Part shown: positions 9,601 through 17,546 of the stretch, piece after piece
Numbering within the stretch: position 1 is the first letter of the stretch
Layout: every line of letters begins with the position of its first letter
Assembly: GCA_900546675.1 (NCBI GenBank)
Contig: URDQ01000001.1
Location: 1 to 63,483, forward strand
From: an uncultured Porphyromonas sp.
GTDB lineage: Bacteria; Bacteroidota; Bacteroidia; Bacteroidales; Porphyromonadaceae
Length of the DNA stretch: 63,483 nucleotides
Direction of reading: 5' to 3'
Translations under genes and position numbers: made by a program
The notes under the pieces: generated by a model
What the model was told of the DNA's origin: nothing
What the model saw: the letters and a program-made list of their open reading frames with translations, nothing else
The model's database searches: none

Positions 9601-9613
9601 CTTTGTAGTTCAT
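6602..9613 (-). CDS. Large exported TPR protein, about 1003 aa
   Basis: The protein is built almost entirely of helical tetratricopeptide-type repeats, for example segments with LGDAHYMQGHY, YDQGRAMELSGQH and YLADLYDRAGKGEEAL. TPR arrays are protein-binding scaffolds. I place the start at the ATG at 9613, which gives a signal peptide (MNYKGYLYTLLLCGQLPLAYQLQAQ). The frame can be extended 15 codons upstream, but that would bury the signal peptide. It heads a run with the barrel protein, suggesting a periplasmic or outer-membrane scaffold working with that barrel. Homologous TPR/barrel pairs occur in other Porphyromonas genomes to my recollection, but I cannot verify that here. Confidence 0.85.
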   Translation of the reverse strand: MNYKGYLYTLLLCGQLPLAYQLQAQETFSIPTEQHTIEVTLAAGSPLRTTTLLSSAQRLSKADGWFATYGAHLLGRPSAAAELEEYITTAPISRQAQVARIARATHYLYNKEYNRARHTLEQVREETLTSEVRSEWQVKMAYALLLSGRPVEQVEQLFEMTAAGDDYWGDVARLYLAQLYIAQNDLDKAERTLLPIQDQGDVQYDARLGLARIALYRQNYQSVLTHTEALTTAGLSEEQRAESQILEANAWYRLEDPSKAIERLAPLSDQNASLLTPEDQLILAAAYMETERTEQAIPHLLLATRGDAETSGVANLYLARARRDMGLYSEALASYQVAADRAVAPSIREAAMYEQVLLMRSKASGSFGQEVRLCEEFLNTFAQSAHREAMEHFLIESYYRSPDYLTSLASIGRIQSPSPVIVEAQCYLLNQLTQQAQQAGDLALAQRYNQQAQRIATKSAHHIEAELLGAQLLSQQGAHKQASQALTAILNKRTASSKQLQIARYLLGYSQIKQQQYSAATQTLSILLQEGTLDNTLQADVHARLGDAHYMQGHYTPAVRYYEEAYRLAPDNQVYALYMLSDIEGLKKEYKAQIAALDKLVARHPNSLYKPRAMYDQGRAMELSGQHTEAIEAFMRLTQEYPQSEYGRKAALQLALLYYNRNETSRAIETYKALLAEAPQSGEAKQAYEALKSIYIEEGRSTEFVQYANSIGGSYTINESEAMSISFETAERAYQSRQPQAERLLKEYLALNPQGASSLLAHYYLADLYDRAGKGEEALALYERIYPSRKQLSQELHIGLLQKMSAMHIQQRAYAQALPLQQELLTLPLEPASYQTTLLSATECALQAGQYEWVIKVVTPQLDKSKGWSQEQLDLLTCRLATSYLKTGRGNQIEPLLKPLVARIETYAGTQGTLLLAQYYVSNKIQQSYSKQLLDKLVNDAYPDPELSAETIITLSDWYLAKGDPDTARLYLESLLKNYTDETSPIRQRATEKLAQLRQSTAR

Positions 9614-9792
9614 CGGTAATAGTCTTACTAAGGGGGCGAAGTCCACGGATGCGCCCAATCGATTCTAACGCAAATCTACTGAAATAACTGCTGAGAGCAA
9701 AATGTGCCACCTTCCGCACATTCCACTCACTAGCGCATTCTGAACAGAATCTCTTATGCCCGACACGCTTTTGTCGCAGAAAAAGCTAATCC

Positions 9793-9868
9793 TCACGTGG
9801 CAATTCTCAAATGGCCACGTGGCAAATGAAAAACCGCCACGTGGAGAATGGCCATTCCCCACGTAGAT
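9793..9868. repeat. CACGTG hairpin repeat, degenerate copy
   Basis: There are three CACGTGG motifs and one variant CACGTAG. The last two form a hairpin with arms of 15 bases, 13 of them matching (CCACGTGGAGAATGG). The words CACGTGGAGAAT and GGCAAATGAAAA link it to the larger three-hairpin copies near 28.4 and 42.3 kb. It lies between two divergent genes, directly beside a different inverted repeat. Confidence 0.7.
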
Positions 9869-9894
9869 ATCGAATTAGAGGTTAGAGATTAGAG

Positions 9895-10012
9895 ACGAGT
9901 AACCCTGTGTAGGGACGCACGGCCCGTGCGTCCGTCCCCGTAAAAACACAGACGCTGTACCCTTTGACACAACGGACGCACGAGCCGTGCGTCTCTACAA
10001 CGGGTTACACGT
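9895..10012. repeat. 118 bp inverted-repeat element, copy 1 of 3
   Basis: The outer arms are imperfect: ACGAGTAACCCTGTGTAGGG on the left, and on the right the complement with changes, ending in GGGTTAC. Inside are GGACGCACG-type repeats in both orientations. It has the same layout as the elements at 13684 and 37892: terminal ACGAGTAACCC, then GTAGGG, then a G+C-rich dyad. It contains no open frame. Confidence 0.75.
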
Positions 10013-10034
10013 TTCGTAACCCGCTGTCAAGCGT

Positions 10035-10063
10035 TTTGTTGTTTGCAAAAAAAACTATCTTTG
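10035..10063 (+). promoter_or_regulatory. Probable promoter of the 132 aa exported protein
   Basis: TATCTTTG at 10056-10063 fits the TAnnTTTG -7 consensus, with TTTG at 10035-10038 about 17 bases before it, slightly close. The implied leader is about 125 bases. It contains a small GAAGT/ACTTC hairpin near 10112 and a 36-codon frame starting at 10068 that I do not regard as a gene. Confidence 0.5.
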
Positions 10064-10196
10064 CGATATGGTGATTGTCTCTTGCTTGTTTCATCTTCTG
10101 GTACAAGGCATTGAAGTAGCAGGAGACTTCAACGAGAGATCTAAAGAGAGCGAAATGACAACAAACCAACAATACTAACTTTTAAGCTTTATAATT

Positions 10197-10595
10197 ATGA
10201 AACATACGACATGGTTATGCGCTTTGCTCCTATTCCTGCTACCACTCGTGGCAAAGGGACAGCAGCAGGTGACGCTGGACAAATCTCAGCAGGAGATCGC
10301 AAAGGTCATAGAGACCGTTATGCATATATCTGAGCAGGATGCAACACTGGCTCAGGCTGATGCTACGACACGTAAGGCTGTCGAGGTGGTGCGAGCCCTC
10401 ACTGGTCAAAAAGAGTACAGCGAGAAAGAGGCTACAAACCTCGCCTCTGCACTTACCCTAGAAGACAATCACATCGTAATCCTCCCCAAGTATCAGCATC
10501 TAGCAGAGGCTGCAACCTGGGATGGTGTATCCCTCGCAGAGTTCGTGAAGGCGATAGACGACTTTCGCTCGGCTGAGTTAGCTAGTCAGTCGTAA
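10197..10595 (+). CDS. Small exported protein of unknown function, 132 aa
   Basis: The signal peptide is clear (MKHTTWLCALLLFLLPLVAKG, cut before QQQ). The mature part is about 110 residues, mostly helical and rich in Ala, Glu and Gln, with no Cys after the signal peptide and no motif I recognise. It should be periplasmic. It stands alone, with a promoter of its own upstream and a good terminator 38 bases after the stop, so it is a single-gene unit. Function unknown. Confidence 0.7.
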   Translation: MKHTTWLCALLLFLLPLVAKGQQQVTLDKSQQEIAKVIETVMHISEQDATLAQADATTRKAVEVVRALTGQKEYSEKEATNLASALTLEDNHIVILPKYQHLAEAATWDGVSLAEFVKAIDDFRSAELASQS

Positions 10596-10632
10596 TCGAC
10601 TTTGTAACCTGCATCTTTCGCTCCCTATCCGT

Positions 10633-10672
10633 CTAGAGACTGTCGCTAGCTAGCTGCAGTCTCTAGTCTTTT
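10633..10672 (+). terminator. Rho-independent terminator
   Basis: A perfect 10-base stem CTAGAGACTG / CAGTCTCTAG around a 14-base loop is followed by TCTTTTT. It ends transcription of the 132 aa protein gene and insulates the kor operon. Confidence 0.8.
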
Positions 10673-10740
10673 TAGGAGTCTATTCGTCTACAAAAGAGCC
10701 TCCTTACGGAGAATGTGTCATGAAAACAATCTTTTTCTCT

Positions 10741-10779
10741 ACCTAATGGTAGGTATTCCGAATATTCTTTGTAACTTTG
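10741..10779 (+). promoter_or_regulatory. Candidate promoter and operator of the kor operon
   Basis: TAACTTTG at 10772-10779 matches the -7 consensus and puts the start of transcription about 78 bases before korD. At the -33 position there is no TTTG. Instead the inverted repeat ACCTA-ATGG-TAGGT (10741-10754) sits there. A dyad overlapping a weak -33 is a plausible regulator site, but this is inference. Confidence 0.4.
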
Positions 10780-10863
10780 AGGTCGAAGAAAACTAATTGT
10801 ATCACAGTACTCGATTTTTGTCAGTAGACAGGAGGAGGGTACAATATCTATAAAGTACTACAC

Positions 10864-11091
10864 ATGGCAAAATTTAGAGGAGCAATCGTAGTCAACGAGC
10901 AGCGCTGCAAGGGGTGCAACCTCTGCGTTGTGGCGTGTCCTACTGCGAGTATCTCACTTCACCCAGACGAGGTGAACGACAAGGGGTATCACTACTGCTA
11001 TATGAGCAGCCCCGAAACATGCATTGGCTGCGCAAACTGTGGCGTGGTCTGTCCCGACGGCTGTATCAGCGTCTATAAAGTAAACCTTTAA
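10864..11091 (+). CDS. korD: 2-oxoacid:ferredoxin oxidoreductase, ferredoxin-like delta subunit
   Basis: This 75-residue protein has two [4Fe-4S] binding motifs: Cys15-18-21 with Cys25, and Cys53-56-59 with Cys63. It passes electrons from the catalytic subunits of the oxidoreductase to free ferredoxin. It is the first gene of a four-gene cluster and korA starts 13 bases after it. The same subunit architecture is used by 2-oxoglutarate (Kor) and branched-chain 2-oxoacid (Vor) enzymes, so the substrate cannot be fixed from this subunit. Confidence 0.93.
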   Translation: MAKFRGAIVVNEQRCKGCNLCVVACPTASISLHPDEVNDKGYHYCYMSSPETCIGCANCGVVCPDGCISVYKVNL

Positions 11092-11104
11092 TCCTATAGC
11101 TATC

Positions 11105-12184
11105 ATGGCAGAAGTAAAACTGATGAAGGGCAACGAGGCCCTGGCACACTCGGCAATCCTCAACGGACTGGATGGCTATTTCGGATATCCTATCACACCT
11201 CAGTCTGAGGTACTCGAGACTCTTATGTCGCTACGCCCCTGGGAGACGACTGGTATGGTCGTCCTACAGGCTGAGAGTGAGGTCTCTTCTATCAATATGG
11301 TATATGGAGGCGCTGGCGCTGGTAAGCGTGTTATGACTTCCTCCTCTAGCCCTGGTATCAGCCTGATGGCTGAGGGTATCAGCTACATCGCTGGTGCTGA
11401 GCTTCCCGCACTTATCGTCAACGTGATGCGTGGTGGCCCTGGTCTAGGTACGATCCAGCCAAGTCAGGCTGACTACTTCCAGACCACTAAGGGTGGTGGA
11501 CATGGTGACTACCGTCTCATCGTACTAGCTCCTTACTCTGTACAGGAGATGGTCGACTTCGTCGGTGTCGGTATGGATATGGCGTTTAAGTATCGTAATC
11601 CAGTTATGATACTGAGCGATGGTATCATCGGACAGATGATGGAGAAGGTCGTACTACCTGAGCAGAAGCCTCGTCACACCGATGAGGAGATCGCTGCTAG
11701 CTGCCCCTGGGCTACTACAGGTCATACACCTGACAAGCGCTCTATCATCACCTCTCTCGAGCTAGACTCAGCTGTGATGGAGCAAAACAACCTACGCTTC
11801 CAGGAGAAGTATCGCAAGATCGAGGAGAACGAGGTACGCTACGAGGAGACGATGACAGAGGATGCTGACTACGTACTAGTAGCTTTCGGCTCTTCTGCAC
11901 GTATCTGCCAGAAGGTCGTTCAGGTAGCTCGCCAGGAGGGTCTCAAGGTAGGTCTCGTACGTCCTATCACGCTATGGCCTTATCCATACGAGGTGATCAC
12001 CAAGCTTGCTGAGCGTGGTGTCAAGGGCTTCCTCTCTGTCGAGCTCAACGCTGGTCAGATGGTAGAGGATGTCAGACTTGCGGTAGACGGTCGTTGCCCT
12101 GTAGAGCACTTCGGACGTATGGGTGGTATGCTATTCTCTCCAGACGAGGTACTCGATGCGCTACGCACGAAGCTCGTCAAGTAA
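11105..12184 (+). CDS. korA: 2-oxoacid:ferredoxin oxidoreductase, alpha subunit (Kor/Vor)
   Basis: This 359 aa subunit carries the pyrimidine-binding half of the thiamine-diphosphate site (FGYPITPQSE near residue 27) and the conserved stretch AESEVSSINMVYGGAGAGKR. With KorB it oxidatively decarboxylates a 2-oxoacid to the acyl-CoA and reduced ferredoxin. Many relatives are annotated VorB (3-methyl-2-oxobutanoate) and others KorA (2-oxoglutarate); sequence alone does not separate them. The codons are strongly biased (GGT, CGT), as expected for an abundant protein. In an amino-acid fermenter it would link glutamate or valine/leucine breakdown to ferredoxin. Confidence 0.93.
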   Translation: MAEVKLMKGNEALAHSAILNGLDGYFGYPITPQSEVLETLMSLRPWETTGMVVLQAESEVSSINMVYGGAGAGKRVMTSSSSPGISLMAEGISYIAGAELPALIVNVMRGGPGLGTIQPSQADYFQTTKGGGHGDYRLIVLAPYSVQEMVDFVGVGMDMAFKYRNPVMILSDGIIGQMMEKVVLPEQKPRHTDEEIAASCPWATTGHTPDKRSIITSLELDSAVMEQNNLRFQEKYRKIEENEVRYEETMTEDADYVLVAFGSSARICQKVVQVARQEGLKVGLVRPITLWPYPYEVITKLAERGVKGFLSVELNAGQMVEDVRLAVDGRCPVEHFGRMGGMLFSPDEVLDALRTKLVK

Positions 12185-12224
12185 GCTTACCCTTATCAAT
12201 AACCAGTAATAGACAACAAATATC

Positions 12225-13028
12225 ATGGATATAAAGGATATAACCAAACCAGAGAACTTGGTCTACCAGAAGCCAAGTCTGCTCAACAATAACACGATGC
12301 ACTACTGCCCAGGCTGTAGCCATGGTGTCGTGCACAAGCTGGTTGCAGAGGTCCTCGAGGAGATGGGCATGGGCGACCAGACCGTCGGTATAGCTCCTGT
12401 GGGCTGCTCCGTATTCGCATACAACTATATAGACATCGACTGGCAGGAGGCTGCTCACGGACGTGCGCCTGCTGTAGCTACTGCTATCAAGCGCCTCTAT
12501 CCTAATAAGCTCGTCTTCACCTATCAGGGTGATGGTGACCTAGCTGCTATCGGTACCGCTGAGACGATCCACGCTGCAAACCGTGGTGAGAACATTGTCA
12601 TCATCTTCATCAACAACGGTATCTATGGTATGACTGGTGGTCAGATGGCTCCTACTACGCTACTCGGCATGAAGACTGTCACTTGTCCTGATGGTCGTAC
12701 GCCTGAGCTCAACGGTTACCCACTCGTCATCTCTAAGATCCTCTCTGAGCTAGATGGTACGTGCTACGTCACTCGTCAGAGTGTACACACAGCACCTGCT
12801 GTACGTAAGGCTAAGAAGGCTCTACGCAAGGCTTTTGAGAATTCACTCGCAGGCAAGGGTACCAGCGTCGTTGAGTTCGTCTCAACCTGCAATACGGGCT
12901 GGAAGATGACTCCTGCTAAGGCTAATGAGTGGATGTCGAAGTTTATGGTCGACAAGTACGCTCTTGGTGACATCAAGGATGTCGAGTCTAAGGGTAGCAA
13001 CGACGAGGTGGTTACAATGAAAATCTAA
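12225..13028 (+). CDS. korB: 2-oxoacid:ferredoxin oxidoreductase, beta subunit (TPP-binding)
   Basis: This 267 aa subunit holds the thiamine-diphosphate/Mg site, seen as GDGD near residue 104 followed about 27 residues later by the INN of the family motif. An N-terminal CPGCSHG is typical of beta subunits of this class. It follows korA after a 40-base gap and is followed by korC, in one operon. It forms the active site with KorA. The length is normal for the family. Confidence 0.94.
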   Translation: MDIKDITKPENLVYQKPSLLNNNTMHYCPGCSHGVVHKLVAEVLEEMGMGDQTVGIAPVGCSVFAYNYIDIDWQEAAHGRAPAVATAIKRLYPNKLVFTYQGDGDLAAIGTAETIHAANRGENIVIIFINNGIYGMTGGQMAPTTLLGMKTVTCPDGRTPELNGYPLVISKILSELDGTCYVTRQSVHTAPAVRKAKKALRKAFENSLAGKGTSVVEFVSTCNTGWKMTPAKANEWMSKFMVDKYALGDIKDVESKGSNDEVVTMKI

Positions 13029-13047
13029 TCAGACGAAAGGAACAACT

Positions 13048-13593
13048 ATGAATTACGAAATAGTCATATCTGGCTTCGGAGGTCAGGGTGTACTCTCTAT
13101 GGGTAAGATACTTGCTTACTCTGGTATTATGGAGGACAAGGAGGTATCGTGGATGCCTTCTTACGGACCTGAGCAGCGTGGTGGTACGAGTAACGTTACG
13201 GTCATCGTGAGCGATGAGCCTGTTAGCTCGCCTGTTGTCAACGAGTATGATGTAGTCATCGTACTCAACCAGCCATCACTCGACAAGTTCGCTCCTCGTG
13301 TTAAGAAGGGCGGTATCCTCATCTACGACCCAGCTCTCATCCAGCACAAGTCTGACCGTAAGGACATCAACATCTACGAGGTACCTGCTACTGATCAGAG
13401 CCTTGAGATGGGCAATGACAAGATCTTCAATATGATCATCCTCGGTGGTATGCTCAAGGCAGCTCCTATGCTAAAGCTCGAGAGCATCATCGCAGGACTC
13501 AAGAAGTCTCTGCCCGAGCGTCACCACAAGCTGATCCCCCTCAACGAGGAGGCTATCAAGCGTGGTATGAATAGTCTGATCAAGGTCAACTAG
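13048..13593 (+). CDS. korC: 2-oxoacid:ferredoxin oxidoreductase, gamma subunit
   Basis: This 181 aa protein starts with the gamma-subunit signature ISGFGGQGVLSMGKIL and continues with PSYGPEQRGGTSN, both standard for Kor/Vor/Por gamma chains. It packs against the catalytic subunits and helps bind CoA. It lies 19 bases after korB and closes the operon, followed by a strong terminator. All four subunits needed for a complete enzyme are therefore present: delta, alpha, beta, gamma. Confidence 0.94.
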   Translation: MNYEIVISGFGGQGVLSMGKILAYSGIMEDKEVSWMPSYGPEQRGGTSNVTVIVSDEPVSSPVVNEYDVVIVLNQPSLDKFAPRVKKGGILIYDPALIQHKSDRKDINIYEVPATDQSLEMGNDKIFNMIILGGMLKAAPMLKLESIIAGLKKSLPERHHKLIPLNEEAIKRGMNSLIKVN

Positions 13594-13628
13594 TCCACAG
13601 AGACCCTTACACGATATAATATAATGTC

Positions 13629-13669
13629 AAGGCGTCCGCCGATCTACTCGTTAGATTGACGGACGCCTT
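13629..13669 (+). terminator. Terminator of the kor operon
   Basis: A 12-base stem with one mismatch (AAGGCGTCCGCC against the complement of GACGGACGCCTT) encloses a 17-base loop, starting 36 bases after korC. Weakly T-rich sequence (TCTCTT) follows. Confidence 0.75.
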
Positions 13670-13683
13670 CTCTTGCAGTACTG

Positions 13684-13794
13684 ACGAATAACGATATGTA
13701 GGGACGCTCGGTCTGAGCGTCCGTTGTATCACAGCGAGACAAGTCACAAGATCGCTACACGTCAAGATCCTAATGACTACACAGCGGATTACGC
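13684..13794. repeat. 111 bp inverted-repeat element, copy 2 of 3
   Basis: The left end ACGAATAACGATATGTAGGG and right end ACACAGCGGATTACGC are diverged versions of the arms of the element at 37892. Just inside is a dyad GGACGCTC-GGTCT-GAGCGTCC. The length matches the other two copies. It lies between the korC terminator and the topA promoter. Confidence 0.65.
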
Positions 13795-13846
13795 ATCTCA
13801 TTGAGCTAATTGATTTGCGGAGTTGAACTCTTTTTCTGCTAAAGCG

Positions 13847-13874
13847 TTTGTTTCCCTATAAAAGAGTACCTTTG
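13847..13874 (+). promoter_or_regulatory. Probable topA promoter
   Basis: TACCTTTG at 13867-13874 is a consensus -7. TTTG at 13847-13850 lies 16 bases before it, a little closer than usual. The predicted leader is under 40 bases. Confidence 0.55.
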
Positions 13875-13917
13875 CACCAATTGAGACTGAGGCAACAGTC
13901 TCTGATAGCGTGAGATT

Positions 13918-16395
13918 ATGGCAAATCAGAAGAACTTAGTAATAGTAGAGTCCCCCGCAAAAGCGAAGACGATTGGCAAATTCCTCGGTGATGACTACAA
14001 AGTGCTCTCGAGCTATGGACACATACGTGACCTCAAGCCGAGTAGCTTCAGTGTAGATGTGGAGCATCACTTCGCACCCATCTATGAGATTCCCGCAGAT
14101 AAGCAGCGTGTCGTATCGGAGCTGCGCAAAGCGGCTAAGGCGAGCGACATCGTATGGCTCGCATCCGATGAGGACCGCGAGGGAGAGGCGATCGCATGGC
14201 ACCTCTATCAGGTGCTAGACCTCCAGGATAAGGAGACACATCGTATCGCATTCCACGAGATTACCAAGAGCGCCATACAGCATGCCATACAGAATCCACG
14301 CTCGATCAACGAAAACCTCGTCGATGCCCAGCAGGCGCGTCGTGTCCTAGATCGTATCGTGGGCTTTGAGCTCTCGCCAGTCCTTTGGCGACGTGTCGGT
14401 CCCTCGCTCTCAGCAGGACGTGTGCAGAGCGTCGCTGTGCGTCTCATCGTAGAACGGGAGCGTGAGATACTAGCTTTCGAGCCTGAAACCTCTTTTGCCA
14501 TATCGACACGTCTAGAGACCAAGGGTGGAGACACCTTCTCTGCGACACTTCCTGACAACCTTCCTTCCGAAGAGGCCGCTCGCCAGCTTATGCAGCGAGC
14601 TATCGATAGTCAGTCCGCCTTTGCCGTGCGGCAGGTGGAGCAGAAGCCTGGGCGTCGCTCTCCGTCGGCACCTTTTACCACCAGTACGCTCCAGCAGGAG
14701 GCTTCTCGCAAGCTCGGTATGAGCGTCTCCAATACGATGCGTGTGGCGCAGGCACTCTACGAGAGAGGTCTCATCACCTATATGCGTACCGACTCGGTCA
14801 ATCTTTCCAGCCTTGCACTCCACGATGCGGAGACGGTCATCCTAGAGCAGTGGGGGGCCGACTACTATCAGCGCCGACACTATCACGCTAAGAGTAAAGG
14901 GGCGCAGGAGGCGCACGAAGCTATTCGCCCCACCTATCTGCGCAATGCTACGATACAGGGTACCAAGCAGGAGCAAGCACTCTACGACCTCATACGCAAG
15001 CGCACGCTCGCTAGTCAGATGGCCGATGCCCGCATCGAGCGGACGATAGCGCAGATCGCTTCGCAAGGTGCCGATCCAGTTCGTCTAGAGGCTCGTGGCG
15101 AGGTGATTGTCTTCGATGGCTTCATCAGCGCTTACACAGAGAGCCGTGATGACGAGGAGGATACTAGTGGCAATGAGCTTCCCAAGCTGAGGGAGGGGGA
15201 CTCGCTACAGCTACGAGAGATAGAGGCCCGGCAATCCTTTACCAAGCCTAAGCCCCGCTATACGGAGGCTTCATTGGTTCGCAAGATGGAGGAGCTAGGC
15301 ATCGGTCGTCCGTCTACTTATGCTCCTACGATTCAGACGATTCAAAACAGAGAGTACGTGCGTCGTGGCGAAAGCCAAGGCGAGAGTCGCAATGTGCTAT
15401 ACCTCAGCTGGCAGCACAGTGCTGGAAATACGACCATCAAGTCGCACAAGCAGAAGGAGCGCTACGGCAGTGATCGTGGACGGCTCGTCCCCACCGATAT
15501 GGGAATTGTCGTGACTGACTTCCTGATGGAAAACTTCTCCCGTGTCGTCGACTACAACTTCACGGCAGACGTAGAGGAACACTTTGACAAAGTTGCCGAG
15601 GGCGAGGCTCAGTGGCAAGATCTGATTGGCACGTTTTACGATAAGTTCCACCCAATCATCGAGGAGCAAAGCCAGTCTGGCGCTAAGCGCTATACAGGCG
15701 AGCGACTCCTCGGTACCGATCCTGTCAGTGGCAAACCGGTCATCGCTCGCATCGGACGTTACGGTCCGATGGTGCAGATCGGAGAGGCTCCCGACAGCTC
15801 TCTGCCCGAGGAGGAGCGGGAGCGTCTCAAGCCTCGCTTCGCCAGTATCCCGAGCAATCTGCTCATAGAGACGATTACGCTAGAGGAGGCGCTCAAGCTC
15901 TTTGACCTGCCCCGCACTGTCGGTGAGTTTGAGGGTAGCGAAGTGGTCGCTGCTGTGGGGCGCTTCGGCCCTTACCTACGACACAAAGGTAAGTTTACCT
16001 CTATCTCCAAGAGCAGTGGACTGACCCCTGAAGAGATTACACTCCAGGAGGCTATCGAGCTGATTGAGGAGAAGCGTCGCAAGGATGCAGCTAGTCTGCT
16101 CAAAACCTTCCCCGAGAATCCCGATATTGCGATCCGTGACGGACGCTGGGGCGCTTACATCAAGGCGGGTAAGAAGAACTACAAGCTCACCAAGGAGCAG
16201 AAAGCTGACCCCACGAAGCTGACATACGCTGAGGTCGTCGCTATCATCGCTGAGCAAGATAAAGAGACCCCGAAGAAGGACCGTACAACAGCGAAGAAGG
16301 CTACAAGCACGGCTAAGAAGAAGAGTACGACCAAGAAAACAACCAGCACTGCCAAGAAGGCTGCGCCTAAGCGTAGTGCGACCTCTAAGTCGTGA
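13918..16395 (+). CDS. topA: DNA topoisomerase I
   Basis: This type IA enzyme relaxes negatively supercoiled DNA. The Toprim domain has Glu11 in IVESPAKAKTIG and the acidic cluster Asp84-Glu85-Asp86 with Glu88 in SDEDREGE. The catalytic tyrosine is Tyr288 in GLITYMRTDS. The C-terminus lacks Cys4 zinc fingers and instead has topoisomerase C-terminal repeats (GRYGPMVQIG, GRFGPYLRHKG, GRWGAYIKAGKK) and a Lys/Thr/Ala-rich tail of about 45 residues that probably binds DNA non-specifically. At 825 aa it is normal for Bacteroidetes. truA follows 21 bases after the stop. Confidence 0.97.
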   Translation: MANQKNLVIVESPAKAKTIGKFLGDDYKVLSSYGHIRDLKPSSFSVDVEHHFAPIYEIPADKQRVVSELRKAAKASDIVWLASDEDREGEAIAWHLYQVLDLQDKETHRIAFHEITKSAIQHAIQNPRSINENLVDAQQARRVLDRIVGFELSPVLWRRVGPSLSAGRVQSVAVRLIVEREREILAFEPETSFAISTRLETKGGDTFSATLPDNLPSEEAARQLMQRAIDSQSAFAVRQVEQKPGRRSPSAPFTTSTLQQEASRKLGMSVSNTMRVAQALYERGLITYMRTDSVNLSSLALHDAETVILEQWGADYYQRRHYHAKSKGAQEAHEAIRPTYLRNATIQGTKQEQALYDLIRKRTLASQMADARIERTIAQIASQGADPVRLEARGEVIVFDGFISAYTESRDDEEDTSGNELPKLREGDSLQLREIEARQSFTKPKPRYTEASLVRKMEELGIGRPSTYAPTIQTIQNREYVRRGESQGESRNVLYLSWQHSAGNTTIKSHKQKERYGSDRGRLVPTDMGIVVTDFLMENFSRVVDYNFTADVEEHFDKVAEGEAQWQDLIGTFYDKFHPIIEEQSQSGAKRYTGERLLGTDPVSGKPVIARIGRYGPMVQIGEAPDSSLPEEERERLKPRFASIPSNLLIETITLEEALKLFDLPRTVGEFEGSEVVAAVGRFGPYLRHKGKFTSISKSSGLTPEEITLQEAIELIEEKRRKDAASLLKTFPENPDIAIRDGRWGAYIKAGKKNYKLTKEQKADPTKLTYAEVVAIIAEQDKETPKKDRTTAKKATSTAKKKSTTKKTTSTAKKAAPKRSATSKS

Positions 16396-16416
16396 TAGCT
16401 ACCTATCCTTAAAGCT

Positions 16417-17205
16417 ATGGAAGCTCCCGTACAGCGTGTATTCCTAGAGGTCGCTTACGATGGCACCAACTACTGTGGCTGGCAGGTACAGCCTCGTGGC
16501 ATCTCGGTGCAGTCTGAGCTAGAGCGTGCCCTCTCGATACTCTTTCGTCAGCCCATCTCGGTCACAGGAGCAGGGCGCACAGACGCTGGGGTACACGCCT
16601 ACAGTATGATGGCACATGCCGACTTGCCAATCCCGCACCCTCCGCTAGCACAGATACAGAGAGGCTTGTGCGGCATACTGCGTGGAGGTATATCCATTCG
16701 CTCTGTCACGCCAGTCATCCCGACAGCGCACGCCCGCTTTGACGCTACCTCACGAAGGTATCACTACTATATATCGGCTTGTAGCAACCCCTTTTGGGGC
16801 AATTACTGCTGGGAGCGACGCACGCTCCCTGATATGGCGCTGATGAACGAAGCTTGTCGCCACTTCATCGGGGAGCACGACTTCACCTCTTTTAGCAAGC
16901 TACACACGCAGACGAAGCACAACCGCTGTACCGTCTACACAGCGCATTGGGAGCAGGTCGAGATGCCTGGTCTGTGGGATGCGATGCGCTACGAGGTGTG
17001 TGCCAATCGCTTTCTCCACGGTATGGTGCGTACGATGGTCGGGACGCTCCTCGAGGTGGGATATGGACAGCGCACGCCAAACTCTATCGCAGAGTTGATC
17101 CAGTGCGAAGACCGCTCGCTAGCTGGCTCGGCAGCTCCAGCTCGTGCGCTTTTCTTCGTTGAGGCGACCTATCCCGACTCGATCTACAGCACAGATCCTC
17201 AGTAA
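16417..17205 (+). CDS. truA: tRNA pseudouridine(38-40) synthase
   Basis: This enzyme isomerises uridines 38-40 of the tRNA anticodon arm to pseudouridine. The catalytic aspartate is Asp56 in GAGRTDAGVHA, and other TruA signatures are visible (RYHYYI near 108, the FLHGMVRTMVGTLLEVG segment near 200). At 262 aa it is of normal length. It follows topA closely and is probably co-transcribed. Only a weak hairpin (ACCTCT-TGTCT-AGAGGT) follows its stop. Confidence 0.95.
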   Translation: MEAPVQRVFLEVAYDGTNYCGWQVQPRGISVQSELERALSILFRQPISVTGAGRTDAGVHAYSMMAHADLPIPHPPLAQIQRGLCGILRGGISIRSVTPVIPTAHARFDATSRRYHYYISACSNPFWGNYCWERRTLPDMALMNEACRHFIGEHDFTSFSKLHTQTKHNRCTVYTAHWEQVEMPGLWDAMRYEVCANRFLHGMVRTMVGTLLEVGYGQRTPNSIAELIQCEDRSLAGSAAPARALFFVEATYPDSIYSTDPQ

Positions 17206-17321
17206 AAGCAACAACCGCCAGACCTCTTGTCTAGAGGTTGATCACACTCTTCCACCTTTTCTGTCAGAAGGAGCGAATGCTTCTTCTGAAGTTCCCATTG
17301 AGCAAACTCAGACGGAGTTCT

Positions 17322-17546
17322 AGTTCCATACGGGTGAAACTCTAGTGCCAACCCCCATTGGCACTCCAGTTCCATATGGGTGAAACTCTAGTGCCAACCC
17401 CCATTGGCACTCCAGTTCCATACGGGTGAAACTCTAGTGCCAACCCCCCATTGGCACTCTAGTTCCATATGGGAGAAACTCCAGTTCCATACGGGAGAAA
17501 CTCTAGTGCCATACGGGTGAAACTCCAGTTTCATAGGTAGGAAACT
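17322..17546. repeat. Tandem array of short hairpin units between convergent genes
   Basis: Two unit types alternate. Type A is about 22 bases, AGTTCCATACGGGTGAAACT plus two bases, whose ends AGTT/AACT can pair. Type B is about 24 bases, AGTGCCAA and TTGGCACT arms around CCCCCA. The order is A-B-A-B-A-B, then A-A, an A/B hybrid, and a diverged A unit. Units differ by only a few substitutions. The array fills the gap between the 3' ends of truA and the Ept-like gene. Confidence 0.9.

Noticed and set aside
10068..10178. A 36-codon open frame in the leader of the 132 aa exported protein
   Set aside because: It begins almost at the predicted transcription start, has no recognisable sequence pattern and overlaps a small hairpin. 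Chance is a sufficient explanation.
12177..12458. Antisense open frames over the kor operon and other highly biased genes
   Set aside because: They follow from the codon bias of the real genes on the other strand and lack signal peptides, motifs or upstream promoters.
17322..17546. CRISPR-like array
   Set aside because: The repeat units are directly adjacent without unique spacers, alternate between two hairpin types and have no cas gene nearby.
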